Assembly: GCF_043641555.1 (NCBI RefSeq)
Contig: NZ_JBHZRJ010000001.1
Span: 186,001-250,000 of the forward strand
DNA: 64,000 nucleotides
From: Saccharospirillum alexandrii_A
GTDB taxonomy: Bacteria > Pseudomonadota > Gammaproteobacteria > Pseudomonadales > Natronospirillaceae
Reading direction: 5' to 3'
Below the pieces are notes generated by a model that saw only the letters and a program-made list of their open reading frames with translations, was not told the origin of the DNA and did not search any database. The stretch's first letter is position 1, and the number at the start of each line of letters is the position of its first letter. Below are positions 17,357 through 26,505 of the stretch, piece after piece. The translations under genes and the position numbers were made by a program.

Positions 17357-19165
17357 ATGACACAGACTCCTCTCTTCGTTCTCAACCACGTCTTTGGCTT
17401 CGATGCCTTCCGTGGCCCGCAACAAGCCGTGATCGATGCGCTGGTCTCGGGGCAGGATGCGCTGGTGCTGATGCCCACCGGGGGTGGCAAGTCCCTGTGT
17501 TACCAGATTCCGGCCCTGGTTCGGTCTGGGACCGGCGTGGTGATCTCACCGCTGATCGCCCTGATGCAGGACCAGGTAAACGCTCTACGCACCCTGGGCG
17601 TTCGAGCTGGCTTTTTGAACTCGACGCTCTCATTCGATGCGGTGCAGCAAACCGAAACCGCCTTGCTCGCCGGTGAGATGGATTTGCTCTACATCGCGCC
17701 GGAGCGACTGTTGCAGCCGCGGACGCTTGAGTTGTTGAAAGCCGCCAATATCAGCCTGTTTGCCATTGATGAGGCGCATTGTGTATCGCAGTGGGGGCAT
17801 GATTTCCGGGCCGATTATCTCAAACTGGATGTGTTGCAGCGTGAATTCCCGTCAGTGCCGCGCATCGCGCTGACCGCAACCGCCGACCAGCGCACCCGGC
17901 AAGACATTCAACAGAGGCTTGGCCTGCTGGATGCCCCTGCCTTTATCAGCGGCTTTGACCGGCCCAATATTTTTTACCGGATTCAGCCCAAGCAAACACC
18001 GCGCAAACAACTGCTGGCGTTTTTGAAGCAAACACCTGAAGAACAGGCGGGCATCGTCTATTGCCTGTCGCGCAAGAAAGTTGAGCAAACCGCCGACTGG
18101 TTGCGTACCCAGGGCTATAACGCCTTGCCTTACCATGCAGGATTGTCGGCCGATATTCGCCAGGATCATCAGTCCCGATTTCTGCGTGAAGACGGCATTA
18201 TTATGGTGGCGACCATCGCCTTCGGCATGGGCATCGATAAACCGGATGTGCGCTTTGTCGTGCATCTGGATTTGCCGAAAAGCATTGAAGCCTACTACCA
18301 GGAAACCGGTCGTGCCGGTCGCGATGGCGAACCGTCAACGGCCTTGCTGCTCTATGGGTTTGAAGATGTAGTCAAGCTGCGCCAGATGATGGCCCAGTCA
18401 ACCGGCAGCGATGAACATCAGCGCTACGAACAGCAACGGCTGAATGCCATGCTGGGGCTGTGTGAGGTGACTACGTGTCGCCGGCAAGTGCTGTTGCGCT
18501 ATTTTGATGAACATCTTGAAGAGCCTTGTGGGCATTGCGACACCTGTATCGAACCGGTTGAAACCTGGGATGCTACTGACGCCGCGCGTAAGGCACTGTC
18601 TTGTGTTTACCGGACGGGCCAACGCTTCGGTGCTAACCACATCATTGATGTGTTGCGTGGCAGTGAAAACGAAAAGCTGCGTCGCTTCGGCCACGATCAG
18701 CTCTCAACCTATGGCATCGGCAAAGATCTCAGCGCCAACGACTGGCGATCGGTCATGCGCCAGCTGGTAGCACTGGGCTATTTGAATGTTGACCCGGAAG
18801 GCTTCGGCGGGCTGCAACTGACCGATGCGTGCAGGCCAGTCCTCAAGGGCGAGCAAAGCCTGGCACTGAGACGAGATGCCACCCCGGTCAAATCCAGTGG
18901 TGAACGCAAGCCCCGGGTCGCTGACAACGTTGCCGAGCAAGACCAACCTCTATGGGAAGCCCTGCGCGAAGTACGCCGCCAGTTGGCACTTGAACACAAC
19001 CTGGCTCCCTTTATGGTCTTCCACGATAAAACCCTGAAAGACATGCTGGCGTTGAGGCCACAAAGCCTCGATGAATTACGGGCGGTTTCGGGTGTGGGCG
19101 ACAGCAAACTGGAGCGTTATGGGGAGGCGTTTTTGGCTGTGTTTACGGAGGAGTTGTCTGCTTGA
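17357..19165 (+). CDS. recQ: ATP-dependent DNA helicase RecQ
   Basis: A 602-residue superfamily 2 helicase. Motif I is MPTGGGKSLCYQ, motif II is IDEAHCVSQWGHDFR, motif VI is QETGRAGRDG. The zinc-binding region uses the cysteines in TCRRQVLLRYFDE and CGHCDTC, then comes the winged-helix part, and the C-terminal HRDC domain ends in LRAVSGVGDSKLERYGEAFL. RecQ unwinds recombination and fork intermediates and works with RecJ in the RecF pathway. A TATACT lies only 7 bases before the ATG and no Shine-Dalgarno is visible, so a leaderless message is possible. Confidence 0.97.
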   Translation: MTQTPLFVLNHVFGFDAFRGPQQAVIDALVSGQDALVLMPTGGGKSLCYQIPALVRSGTGVVISPLIALMQDQVNALRTLGVRAGFLNSTLSFDAVQQTETALLAGEMDLLYIAPERLLQPRTLELLKAANISLFAIDEAHCVSQWGHDFRADYLKLDVLQREFPSVPRIALTATADQRTRQDIQQRLGLLDAPAFISGFDRPNIFYRIQPKQTPRKQLLAFLKQTPEEQAGIVYCLSRKKVEQTADWLRTQGYNALPYHAGLSADIRQDHQSRFLREDGIIMVATIAFGMGIDKPDVRFVVHLDLPKSIEAYYQETGRAGRDGEPSTALLLYGFEDVVKLRQMMAQSTGSDEHQRYEQQRLNAMLGLCEVTTCRRQVLLRYFDEHLEEPCGHCDTCIEPVETWDATDAARKALSCVYRTGQRFGANHIIDVLRGSENEKLRRFGHDQLSTYGIGKDLSANDWRSVMRQLVALGYLNVDPEGFGGLQLTDACRPVLKGEQSLALRRDATPVKSSGERKPRVADNVAEQDQPLWEALREVRRQLALEHNLAPFMVFHDKTLKDMLALRPQSLDELRAVSGVGDSKLERYGEAFLAVFTEELSA

Positions 19166-19212
19166 TAGGCTGCTTCTGCTACCGGCGAGGTTTGCCTGGG
19201 TGCTTGTCGTTC

Positions 19213-19354
19213 GTGCCGGCAACCGGGTAGGCCTATCCGGGGTCGGGCGGGATGCCGCCCACTCAACCCATCCATGGGGCCTAGACCGTAGCCAAGGCGT
19301 CGGACCGATCCATACTACGGACTTCCCCGGATAGGCCTACCCGGTCACCGTCAC
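19213..19354 (+). repeat. Palindromic intergenic element, copy D (142 bp)
   Basis: Arms 19213-19243 and 19324-19354, with the same arm core as copy A. The loop is enlarged by the 14-bp hairpin module also found in copy B (GGGCGG-GATG-CCGCCC) and by a second insertion containing CGTCGGACCG, also seen in copy H. It fills the convergent gap between recQ and the MFS gene. Confidence 0.9.
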
Positions 19355-19381
19355 TTGGATAGGGGTTACCTTATCCACGGA

Positions 19382-20593
19382 TTAAAATCGGAACGATTGT
19401 CGTGCCAGAATCAGACCGACTAAAACATAAGCTGCCATTGACCAAAGTAATGCAGAAGCACTGATGCCTGCGTCGATCATCAGTCCGAACAATGCCGGTG
19501 AAGCCGCTGTACTCATCACCCCAAGTGCGGTGACCAGTGAGCGGATGGCGCCTAGGTGGGTGGTGCCGTAAATTTCAGCCCAGAGCGCGTTCATGATCGT
19601 GCCCGTCATGCCGATGCCGGTGCCGAGCATGGTCATCATGATGAAGACGACCCAGATGCCTTCAAAGGTGCCGGCAAATGCCAAGCCAGCAAACAACGGA
19701 ACGCCGAGAAATACCAACAGGCGTGCGGCCGAGAAACGGTCGACCAGAGTGCCGGTTATCAGCGACGCTACCCAGTGAACGCCACCGTAAACAATGAAAC
19801 TGGTGGCGAACAGGCCTGTGCTCCAACCTTTTTCACTCAGAATAAACGCCTGTTGAATGAAGATGCCGGTCACGATAAAACCGGGTGCCAATAGCAGTGG
19901 CAAGGCCAGCCAGAAACGTTTGTCTCTTAGAACGGTGCGACGGGAGCCATCGGGAGCATCATCCGGACGGAGTCGTTTTTCCATGCCCAGTCGTTCGACT
20001 TCGCTCGGGCCTGCCCGGTGCAGCAGCCAATGGGCTGTGGGCAAGTAGACGCCAATAATCACGATCGCCACCACCAGCCAGCTGTTCTGCCAGCCAACCA
20101 GGGCGATGATCAGTACCAGCAGACTGGGTAGAATCATTTCACCCAGCGGCACGCCGTTACCGGCAATGCTGATCGACTTGCCCCGGTTCACCGAGAAGTA
20201 GCGACCCATGACGGTCATGGCGGTGTGTGGCATCAAGCCCTGGCCGAAAAAGCGGAGCATGAACAGGGCAATAACGAGGCTGAACAGCGAGTTCATTTGC
20301 CACATTAGCAGGCTGGCGGTAAACAAGCCCAGTGCAATCAGGGTGACAAAGAGCCGCAATGCCAGTTTGTCGACCAGGCCGCCGATGGCCATGATGGTCA
20401 GGCCACTGACCAGGGTTGCCACTGAATACGCCGACCCGTAGGCCGATGCCGACAGGCCGAGTTTTTCCTGAATCGGCGCGCCGAACCAGCTGATAAAGAA
20501 CGACTGACCAAAGTTGCCAAAGAATACCGTCAGCAAACCGAACACCAGCATCGGCCAGTACGACCGAAGCACGTCAACATATCCACGTATCAC
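19382..20593 (-). CDS. Major facilitator superfamily transporter
   Basis: A 403-residue protein with about 12 hydrophobic segments in two halves. GGLVDKLALRLF between segments 2 and 3 is the MFS motif A region (G-x3-D-(R/K)), and GTLVDRFSAARLLV is the matching site in the second half. The substrate is not apparent; carboxylate/formate-type MFS carriers are one possibility. The start is GTG 20593, supported by AGGAA 8 bases upstream; no ATG offers a full first helix. It stands alone, with a divergent tandem repeat behind it. Confidence 0.87.
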   Translation of the reverse strand: MIRGYVDVLRSYWPMLVFGLLTVFFGNFGQSFFISWFGAPIQEKLGLSASAYGSAYSVATLVSGLTIMAIGGLVDKLALRLFVTLIALGLFTASLLMWQMNSLFSLVIALFMLRFFGQGLMPHTAMTVMGRYFSVNRGKSISIAGNGVPLGEMILPSLLVLIIALVGWQNSWLVVAIVIIGVYLPTAHWLLHRAGPSEVERLGMEKRLRPDDAPDGSRRTVLRDKRFWLALPLLLAPGFIVTGIFIQQAFILSEKGWSTGLFATSFIVYGGVHWVASLITGTLVDRFSAARLLVFLGVPLFAGLAFAGTFEGIWVVFIMMTMLGTGIGMTGTIMNALWAEIYGTTHLGAIRSLVTALGVMSTAASPALFGLMIDAGISASALLWSMAAYVLVGLILARQSFRF

Positions 20594-20800
20594 GAGAAAA
20601 TTCCTGGAATAATGAGTGCCACAGAGGGCGAATACAGCGGTTAACCGCTAAACGATGAGACACATCGTCGGAAGAGTGATCAACGTTAGCACAGGTTAAG
20701 CTATGCTGACAAAGCGCGGTGACGGGACAGGCCGTTCAGTTGATCAGCGTCTGGATTGACCTGGGTCACTGTGGTGGACAGAGATGTTGAGATATTAAGT

Positions 20801-20854
20801 GAGAGCTGAGAGCTGAGAGCTGAGAGCTGAGAGCTGAGAGCTGAGAGCTGAGAG
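20801..20854. repeat. Tandem heptamer repeat, 7.7 copies of GAGAGCT
   Basis: Seven complete GAGAGCT units and a partial eighth run without a mismatch from 20801 to 20854. It lies 46 bp upstream of the trxC start, between the divergent MFS and trxC genes. Its position in the promoter region of trxC means that slippage could alter promoter spacing or leader length; this is inference. The remaining MFS-trxC gap (20594-20800) shows nothing I can name. Confidence 0.95.
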
Positions 20855-20900
20855 TTTGGAGCGTGGTGTTTTTTAGTTGAATGAGTCGGGAGGAGTTAAG

Positions 20901-21335
20901 ATGAGTGACGCTGTCCATGTCGTCTGCCCTAGTTGCGATGCGGTGAATCGCATTCCGGCGGCGCGTCTGGCCGATGGGCCCAAGTGCGGTCAGTGCAAGT
21001 CGGCGCTGTTTACCGGCAAGCCGCTGGCACTGACCGCCGCCAATTTTGAAAAACACATCGGGCGCAGTGACATTCCCGTAGTGGTGGATTTCTGGGCACC
21101 CTGGTGCGGGCCCTGCAAGATGATGGCGCCGCAATATGAGCAGGCGGCCCAGTCACTGGAGCCTGCTGTGCGGCTGGCCAAGCTGGATACAGAAGCCCAT
21201 CAGGCGCTGGGTGCCCGCTATAACATTCGCAGCATTCCAACCCTGGCCGTCTTTAAAGGCGGGCGCGAGGTTGCCCGCCAGGCCGGTGCGATGGGGATGA
21301 ATGACATCATCCGCTGGGTGCGCAGCCAGATTTAG
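20901..21335 (+). CDS. trxC: Thioredoxin 2 (zinc-finger thioredoxin)
   Basis: A 144-residue protein. The N-terminal zinc finger uses C9, C12, C29 and C32 (CPSC and CGQC), followed by a thioredoxin domain with active site WAPWCGPCK (C69, C72). This two-part layout is TrxC, a cytoplasmic disulfide reductase that in E. coli is induced by oxidative stress via OxyR. ATG 20901 is preceded by AGGAG; a TTG at 20877 in frame is ignored. Its last four bases overlap the stop of the convergent rhomboid gene. Confidence 0.95.
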   Translation: MSDAVHVVCPSCDAVNRIPAARLADGPKCGQCKSALFTGKPLALTAANFEKHIGRSDIPVVVDFWAPWCGPCKMMAPQYEQAAQSLEPAVRLAKLDTEAHQALGARYNIRSIPTLAVFKGGREVARQAGAMGMNDIIRWVRSQI

Positions 21336-21943
21336 GCCATCTTCATCATCCGCTTACGAACAAAGGGCAGCCAGACAAAGCCCAGTATAAACCCGCTGAC
21401 CAGCCCGCCCATGTGAGCGGCGTTGTCGATGGGCCCGAAAAAGCCGATGGCGATGTTGAGCGCAACAAAACCCAGGGTGTTTTTCAGGAAGGTGGTTCGA
21501 AACTCCGGTCTGAACAGCTTGGTGGTCAGCAGGGCCAGAAAGAAGCCGTACATGCCGAAAATGGCGCCGGAAGCGCCGACCGAGACAACGCCATAGTTGA
21601 ACATCAGGCTGGTCAGGCTCGCCAGTACGCCCGTAATCAGATAAACAATGGCAAAGGAGACACGGCCAAGCAGCGGTTCGAGAAAAATGCCGATGTTGGC
21701 CAGTACCACAGCGTTGAAGATCAGGTGCAACAGGCCCCCGTGCAGAAATACGCTGGTCAGCAAACGCCACCACTGACCATCGACCGTCAGTGGCCCGAAA
21801 TTCCCGCCCAGCACCACCAGCTCCCGGGCGGGAAACCACATGATGCTCTGGGTGTAGAGGGCAACCAGTACAAACAAAGCAGCGTTGATGTAGATAATGG
21901 CCGGGGTAAGCCAATACCCCTTGGTGGGGGTCAGTAGGTTCAT
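21332..21943 (-). CDS. Rhomboid-family intramembrane serine protease
   Basis: A 203-residue protein with six hydrophobic segments. The catalytic dyad is visible as S125 in GASGAIFG and H177 in AAHMGGLVSGF; WWRLLTSVFLHGGLLHLIFN (residues 58-77) is the conserved L1/helix 2 region. It should cleave membrane-protein substrates within the inner membrane. It lacks the N-terminal cytoplasmic domain of E. coli GlpG. It is convergent and four-base overlapping with trxC. Confidence 0.92.
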   Translation of the reverse strand: MNLLTPTKGYWLTPAIIYINAALFVLVALYTQSIMWFPARELVVLGGNFGPLTVDGQWWRLLTSVFLHGGLLHLIFNAVVLANIGIFLEPLLGRVSFAIVYLITGVLASLTSLMFNYGVVSVGASGAIFGMYGFFLALLTTKLFRPEFRTTFLKNTLGFVALNIAIGFFGPIDNAAHMGGLVSGFILGFVWLPFVRKRMMKMA

Positions 21944-22032
21944 TCAGCGGTCTCATTGGTCATGTTGTGTAGGCAATTGGGGTCATTCGCGTTTGCTGCA
22001 AGGGTGTTTGCGTTGCGCTTACCCACAAAATC

Positions 22033-22041
22033 TGTGGATAA
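22033..22041 (-). promoter_or_regulatory. Isolated DnaA-box-like nonamer
   Basis: TGTGGATAA is the exact complement of the consensus DnaA box TTATCCACA. It lies in the gap between the rhomboid gene and the TPR-methyltransferase (21944-22153), in which nothing else stands out. A single box with no AT-rich tract or neighbours is not an origin; it may be chance or a titration site. Confidence 0.35.
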
Positions 22042-22153
22042 GGCTGTGTGCAAACTGGTAGCCAAACCGGTTCAGGCGATGCTTGTGCTTGTTACGAAAA
22101 GACGTTAAAAAACAAACAGTTAAATCTCTCACCGACTGCCAGAGCCTTTGCCT

Positions 22154-23500
22154 ATGCTTGATCGATCTGCCGAAATCCTGACTCTGATACAACAGGGGCG
22201 TTTAAGCCCGGCGCTGGCCCGTTTGAAGCTCTGGCTCAAAAAAGATCCGGGCAGTGCGCCAGCCTGGCATTTACTCGGTGTCGTTCAATTGCACCGCCAC
22301 GACTATAACGCGGCTGAGGCCGCGCTGCAGCAAACGCTCCAATTAAGGCCGGAGGATGCCTACGCGCGAAATAACCGGTCGCTGGTATTACTGCGCCTGG
22401 GCCGGACCGATGACAGTCGACGGGAGGCGGAAGCGGCGGTTGCCCGGCAGCCTAGCGAGCCAGGGTTCCTGGCCAACCTTGGTTACGCCTGTGAAGCGCT
22501 GCGGGATTATGTCGCCATGGCGGACGCGTTCGAGCGGGCGCTGGCGCAGGGAGCCGATCCGCACGAGTGTGGTCTGGCGATCGCCAAAGCGCGTCGCCAG
22601 TTGCAACACTGGGCCGAAGCACGAGCCGCGCTGGCGCCTTTGTCGCTTACCGACCCGGATGTGTTATCGGAAACACTGGTTCTCGCTCATAGCAGCGGTG
22701 ACCGGGCCGCCATAGCCCACACCGAAGCATGGTGCCAGGGTGACTGGGACACCATCGCCGGTGCTCTGGTAAAGGCGGGCCAGTTCGAGCCCGCAGAAGA
22801 CTACTACCAGCGGCATCTGCAGCGCCACCCAGACGACGCCAGTGCTCGCTACTTGCTGGAAGCGCTGACCGGTCGGGTGGCCAGGGAAGCGAATGCGGCC
22901 TACGTGTCCGCCGTGTTTGACGGCGCAGCGGAGCAGTTTGACCAGCACTTGCTGGGCCCTCTGGATTATCAGGCACCCGCCTGGCTCACCCGTCATTTGC
23001 CAGAGTGGGCGCCGGTAAACCGGGTATGGGATTTTGGCTGTGGCACGGGCTTGGCTGCCGGTCCAATAAGACAGTTTTATCCCGAGGCAGACCTGATTGG
23101 TTTTGACCTCAGTGCCGCCATGCTGGAGCAGGCCAGGCAAAAAGGGCAATACCGGGCGCTGCATCAATTGGATATCCGGGACCCTCATCTGTTTGATGTC
23201 GTGCCGGCCGATCAGCAAGCACCAGACCTGGTGCTGTTGATGGATGTACTGATCTATGTCCCGGATGCCAGCCGGTGGCTGGCCAACGCCATGACGCTAA
23301 TGCCAAAAGGCTGCCGCTGGGTGATAACGCTGGAGCAGGGCCATCATGAACGAATCCACAAACAGGGGCGGATTCAGCACGATGGCGATGAATTGATGGC
23401 GTCACTGCCACCGCACCGCTGCCTGTACGATGAGACGGCACCGTTAAGGGTAGAGGCTGGCAAGACGGTAACTGGCCGGTGGCTGGTGTTGGTGTCATGA
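22154..23500 (+). CDS. TPR-repeat SAM-dependent methyltransferase
   Basis: A 448-residue protein. Residues about 10-230 are tetratricopeptide repeats (SAPAWHLLGVVQLHRHDYNAAEAAL and following units); residues about 270-445 are a class I methyltransferase with motif I VWDFGCGTGLAAGP, the acidic residue in LIGFDLSAAML and VLLMDVLIYVP. No signal peptide. The target is unknown; TPR-fused methyltransferases often act on proteins or small carrier-linked substrates. ATG 22154 is used rather than the in-frame TTG two codons earlier. It stands alone. Confidence 0.85.
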   Translation: MLDRSAEILTLIQQGRLSPALARLKLWLKKDPGSAPAWHLLGVVQLHRHDYNAAEAALQQTLQLRPEDAYARNNRSLVLLRLGRTDDSRREAEAAVARQPSEPGFLANLGYACEALRDYVAMADAFERALAQGADPHECGLAIAKARRQLQHWAEARAALAPLSLTDPDVLSETLVLAHSSGDRAAIAHTEAWCQGDWDTIAGALVKAGQFEPAEDYYQRHLQRHPDDASARYLLEALTGRVAREANAAYVSAVFDGAAEQFDQHLLGPLDYQAPAWLTRHLPEWAPVNRVWDFGCGTGLAAGPIRQFYPEADLIGFDLSAAMLEQARQKGQYRALHQLDIRDPHLFDVVPADQQAPDLVLLMDVLIYVPDASRWLANAMTLMPKGCRWVITLEQGHHERIHKQGRIQHDGDELMASLPPHRCLYDETAPLRVEAGKTVTGRWLVLVS

Positions 23501-23556
23501 GTCAGAAATTCGGCGGGTAATTTGTTTCGGAGGTTTTTCTGAATGTGGTGCCAGTC

Positions 23557-23663
23557 GGACTGCCGGGTACTCCTACTGGAGGCACGCCGTGAACCCTTCC
23601 CTGGGGGCTCGAAGACAACATCCATGTTGTCTAACGGCCTCCAGTAGAAGCACCCGGCAGTCC
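23557..23663 (+). repeat. Palindromic intergenic element, copy E (107 bp)
   Basis: Arms of 28 bp (23557-23584 and 23636-23663) match at 25 positions; the arm core (ACTCCTACTGGAGGC) is unlike other copies. The inner hairpin is GACAACAT/ATGTTGTC, where other copies have CCGCAACAT or CCGCAGCA: both sides of the stem changed together. It fills the convergent gap before the ATP-grasp gene. Confidence 0.88.
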
Positions 23664-23725
23664 TTCGATCAATTTGTGGTTAAATTAGCGCGAATTTCTG
23701 ACTCAGTCACTGAGTACCTGGCCGG

Positions 23726-24544
23726 TTAAACCGCGACCGGGAAAGTCCGCGGTGGAGTAGTCGGCCCATCCGGGGTTCTGGGGGTGTGGGCATCGCGCAG
23801 ATAACCGAGAATGGCATCCTGCAGCTCGGAGCCTTTGTTCAGGCCCTGGTTGCCGAACAGCCGGTTGAATTCCAGCAGGTAGGGGTGGTCGCCGACCATG
23901 GCGATGTCGAAACCGGCGTGGTTGACGCCCAGGTCGCGCGCTACAGTCAGGGCTAGTTCAACCGCTGACTCGGGAACTTCGCCATATTCAACCCAGCCGC
24001 CACGAGCAACGTTGTTGTAGAAACCCTGGTCGGCCTGGTGGCGCCAGTAGGCGGTTAGTACCTGGTCGCCGATCACGACGATGCGCAGGTCTTTTTCGAT
24101 CGGCAGGTATTCCTGAACATAAAGCACGCTGGCCTGATCGCAATAGCGGCGCCAGTCGGCCCGGTCTTTGATCAGCCAGACGCCTTCGCCCATGCTGGCT
24201 TTGGGGTTTTTGGCGACGAACGGCAGGGTCATCAGGTCCCACAGCTGCTCCTGTTGCAGCGGGCCGTTGGGTTCGATCAGGGTATAGGGCGTGTTCGCCG
24301 GGGCCACGGTTTCGAAGGCGCGGGTCATCTCCACCTTGTCGTGGCCGATGCGATAGCTGGCCTCGCTCGGGAACACCCGGGCGTTCAGGCCATAGATCAG
24401 CGCATTGAGCTGCCAGTATTGAGGGAACAGCACCCAGTCGGCGCTGCGGATGGCGTCTTTATGCTGAAAGAAGTGCTCGGGCTTGATGACCTGAATATCC
24501 GGTAATCCGAGGGTACGAAACACATCAAAGGAGATCAGGTTCAT
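23726..24544 (-). CDS. ATP-grasp (RimK-like) ligase
   Basis: A 272-residue protein. The ATP-grasp core is visible: PFVAKNPKASMGEGVWLI (lysine and glycine-rich nucleotide loop), YVQEYLPIEKDLRIVVIG, and the metal-binding end HAGFDIAMVGDHPYLLEFNRLFGNQGL with the family Glu-x-Asn. Proteins of this fold ligate amino acids or peptides through acyl-phosphates; RimK adds glutamate to ribosomal protein S6. The substrate here is unknown and there is no rimK-linked gene nearby. It lies 61 bp downstream of the chemoreceptor gene on the same strand. Confidence 0.85.
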   Translation of the reverse strand: MNLISFDVFRTLGLPDIQVIKPEHFFQHKDAIRSADWVLFPQYWQLNALIYGLNARVFPSEASYRIGHDKVEMTRAFETVAPANTPYTLIEPNGPLQQEQLWDLMTLPFVAKNPKASMGEGVWLIKDRADWRRYCDQASVLYVQEYLPIEKDLRIVVIGDQVLTAYWRHQADQGFYNNVARGGWVEYGEVPESAVELALTVARDLGVNHAGFDIAMVGDHPYLLEFNRLFGNQGLNKGSELQDAILGYLRDAHTPRTPDGPTTPPRTFPVAV

Positions 24545-24605
24545 GGTGGCTCATCGCTTGAAGTGGCGAAATAATAGCCAGAACCGGTCGTAACACAAGC
24601 AGTTT

Positions 24606-26246
24606 TTACGACCGGGTGATCATGACCTCGTTATCACTCTCTCCGGTTCTGAAACGCCCGCAAATGCGCTGCAACTGTTGCGACTCGTCGCGCAGTTTCT
24701 GGCTGATGTGGCTGGTGTCGCCAACCGTCTGGCGCAAGCCTTCAGCGCTGCGGGTCAGCAGGCTCGACTGGGCGGCGACGCGGTCGGTTTCATCTCGCTG
24801 CTGGCTCAGCGCCAGCTCGATATCCTGGCTGGTCTGCTGCAGGCCTTCAAAGGTGTCTTTTAGTCCATCGAGGTGTGCTTTCAGGGCATTCAGGGTGATT
24901 TCGCTGTCTTCACCGGCCCGGGCTGTTTCGGTCAGCAAGTTGTCGACGTTGTCTACCTCGCCGGTCAATTCGGCGACCAGGGCGCGGATGGAGGTGGTCG
25001 ATTCGGACGTGCGTTGCGCCAGATTGCGAACTTCCCCGGCGACCACAGCAAAGCCCCGCCCCTGATCCCCGGCCCGGGCCGCTTCGATAGCGGCATTCAG
25101 TGCCAGCAGGTTGGTCTGGTCGGCGATCTCCGTGATCACACTGACCACCTGGCCAATGTTGTCACTGGCCCCGCGTAACGACTGCAACGCGCTGCTGGCG
25201 TCGCGAATAATCGCTACCGTGCGTTTTGTCTGACGCTCATTTTCGGCCAGTTGAATCTCGATGGCCTGATTGCTGTCAACCGCAGCCAGAATGCGTTCGG
25301 ACGACGCCCGGGATGACTGCTCGATGTGCTGTGTCCGTTCGCGAATGATGTCCAGCGATTCAGCCATAACGCCAATTTTCTCGCCGGTGTCATGGCTGGC
25401 CCGGTTGACGGCGCCGGCTTGCTGGTCCAACTGCTCGGACTGGCGGTGCAGCACGGCCGAGGTGTTGCGAACATCCCCGGCGAAGTCGCCAAACTGACGG
25501 ATCAGGCCATTAAAAGCACTGGCGACCTGGCTGACTTCATCGTTACCGGTGACCGGCAACGCCTGGCTCAGGTCGCTCGTCTGTTCAATAGAGGACAGGC
25601 GAGTCGACATGCGCTGCAGCCGGAAACTGACCGAGCGGGCGAGCCACACCGTCATGAGAATGACCAGCAGACCAAAGCCGACAACGCCCAGTATGACCCG
25701 GCGTTGCTGCTGATCAAGGAAGCGGATCAGGGCGTCAGCACCGGCTCCGGTGCGGGCGCCGTCGGCGTCCCGCCGGTCGAGAATGGCCGACAGAATGGGG
25801 TCCATCGCCGGGTACAGGTCGCGGTCAACGACTTGCCCCACCGTATAGTAGCTGCGCTGTTCGATGCCGGAGCGAATGTTATCACTCAGGGCGAGCACGC
25901 CCTGATAGGCTTCCTGATGATTGGCTGCCCAGTCGGCCAGTCTGGGGTTGGCTTCGATGCTGGCCCAGTCATTGGCCAGCCCCCGGGTAACCAGGTCGAA
26001 ACGGTTATCGACCTCGTCCCAGAACACCAGTTGGGCCTTTATCCGGTACGCCAGGTCCTGAAGATCACGCAGGTGCTGATCGAACGTCGCCAGCAAGACC
26101 ACATCGGCCAGTTGTTCACGCACCAGAGACTGGGTCTCCTGCTCGGTGCGCTGCACGATGGTCAATGCCAGCCAGGACACACTCGCGACGGCGGCCAGGC
26201 ACAAACCGGAAAACAGCAACAGACGAACTCGAACGGTTAAGCGCAC
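24606..26246 (-). CDS. Methyl-accepting chemotaxis protein
   Basis: A 546-residue receptor. Membrane segment 1 is at about residues 9-30 and segment 2 near 190-210 (VILGVVGFGLLVILMTVWLA), enclosing a helical periplasmic sensor domain of about 160 residues. A HAMP-like linker is followed by the signalling hairpin tip ITEIADQTNLLALNAAIEAARAGDQGRGFAVVAGEVRNLAQR. It would sense a ligand and control CheA. GTG 26246 is chosen because GGGAG lies 7 bases upstream and it puts the first helix at the N-terminus; the frame extends to TTG 26297. Confidence 0.94.
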   Translation of the reverse strand: MRLTVRVRLLLFSGLCLAAVASVSWLALTIVQRTEQETQSLVREQLADVVLLATFDQHLRDLQDLAYRIKAQLVFWDEVDNRFDLVTRGLANDWASIEANPRLADWAANHQEAYQGVLALSDNIRSGIEQRSYYTVGQVVDRDLYPAMDPILSAILDRRDADGARTGAGADALIRFLDQQQRRVILGVVGFGLLVILMTVWLARSVSFRLQRMSTRLSSIEQTSDLSQALPVTGNDEVSQVASAFNGLIRQFGDFAGDVRNTSAVLHRQSEQLDQQAGAVNRASHDTGEKIGVMAESLDIIRERTQHIEQSSRASSERILAAVDSNQAIEIQLAENERQTKRTVAIIRDASSALQSLRGASDNIGQVVSVITEIADQTNLLALNAAIEAARAGDQGRGFAVVAGEVRNLAQRTSESTTSIRALVAELTGEVDNVDNLLTETARAGEDSEITLNALKAHLDGLKDTFEGLQQTSQDIELALSQQRDETDRVAAQSSLLTRSAEGLRQTVGDTSHISQKLRDESQQLQRICGRFRTGESDNEVMITRS

Positions 26247-26324
26247 ATCAGACTCCCGGACAGGTTGAAGCCGGAGTCTATGACTTTTCCATGACAATTC
26301 TGTTTCATCGACCGGCGACTGTTG

Positions 26325-26348
26325 CTATATCAAAAAATATTGATATAG
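26325..26348. promoter_or_regulatory. 24-bp palindrome, candidate operator
   Basis: Perfect 9-bp arms CTATATCAA (26325-26333) and TTGATATAG (26340-26348) around AAAATA. It lies in the divergent gap between the chemoreceptor and the next plus-strand gene, in an AT-rich patch that could be a promoter for either. The half-site arrangement is the reverse of an FNR box. The regulator is unknown. Confidence 0.6.
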
Positions 26349-26505
26349 TTTTCACCCAGATGACCCGCTGATTTAATGTGTAACTTGCGAGCGGTATACA
26401 AATGCAGCTAAAGCGCCTCCGCTCCGAGCCTTTCTGCACCTGTATCCTCTCCCGATCAGCCCTGGTCCCACTTTTACGACATTGCCGACGCGACCGAGGT
26501 GCTTC

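Noticed and set aside
22033..22041. Chromosome origin at the DnaA box
   Set aside because: A single nonamer without a cluster, AT-rich unwinding region or dnaA/gidA-type neighbours.
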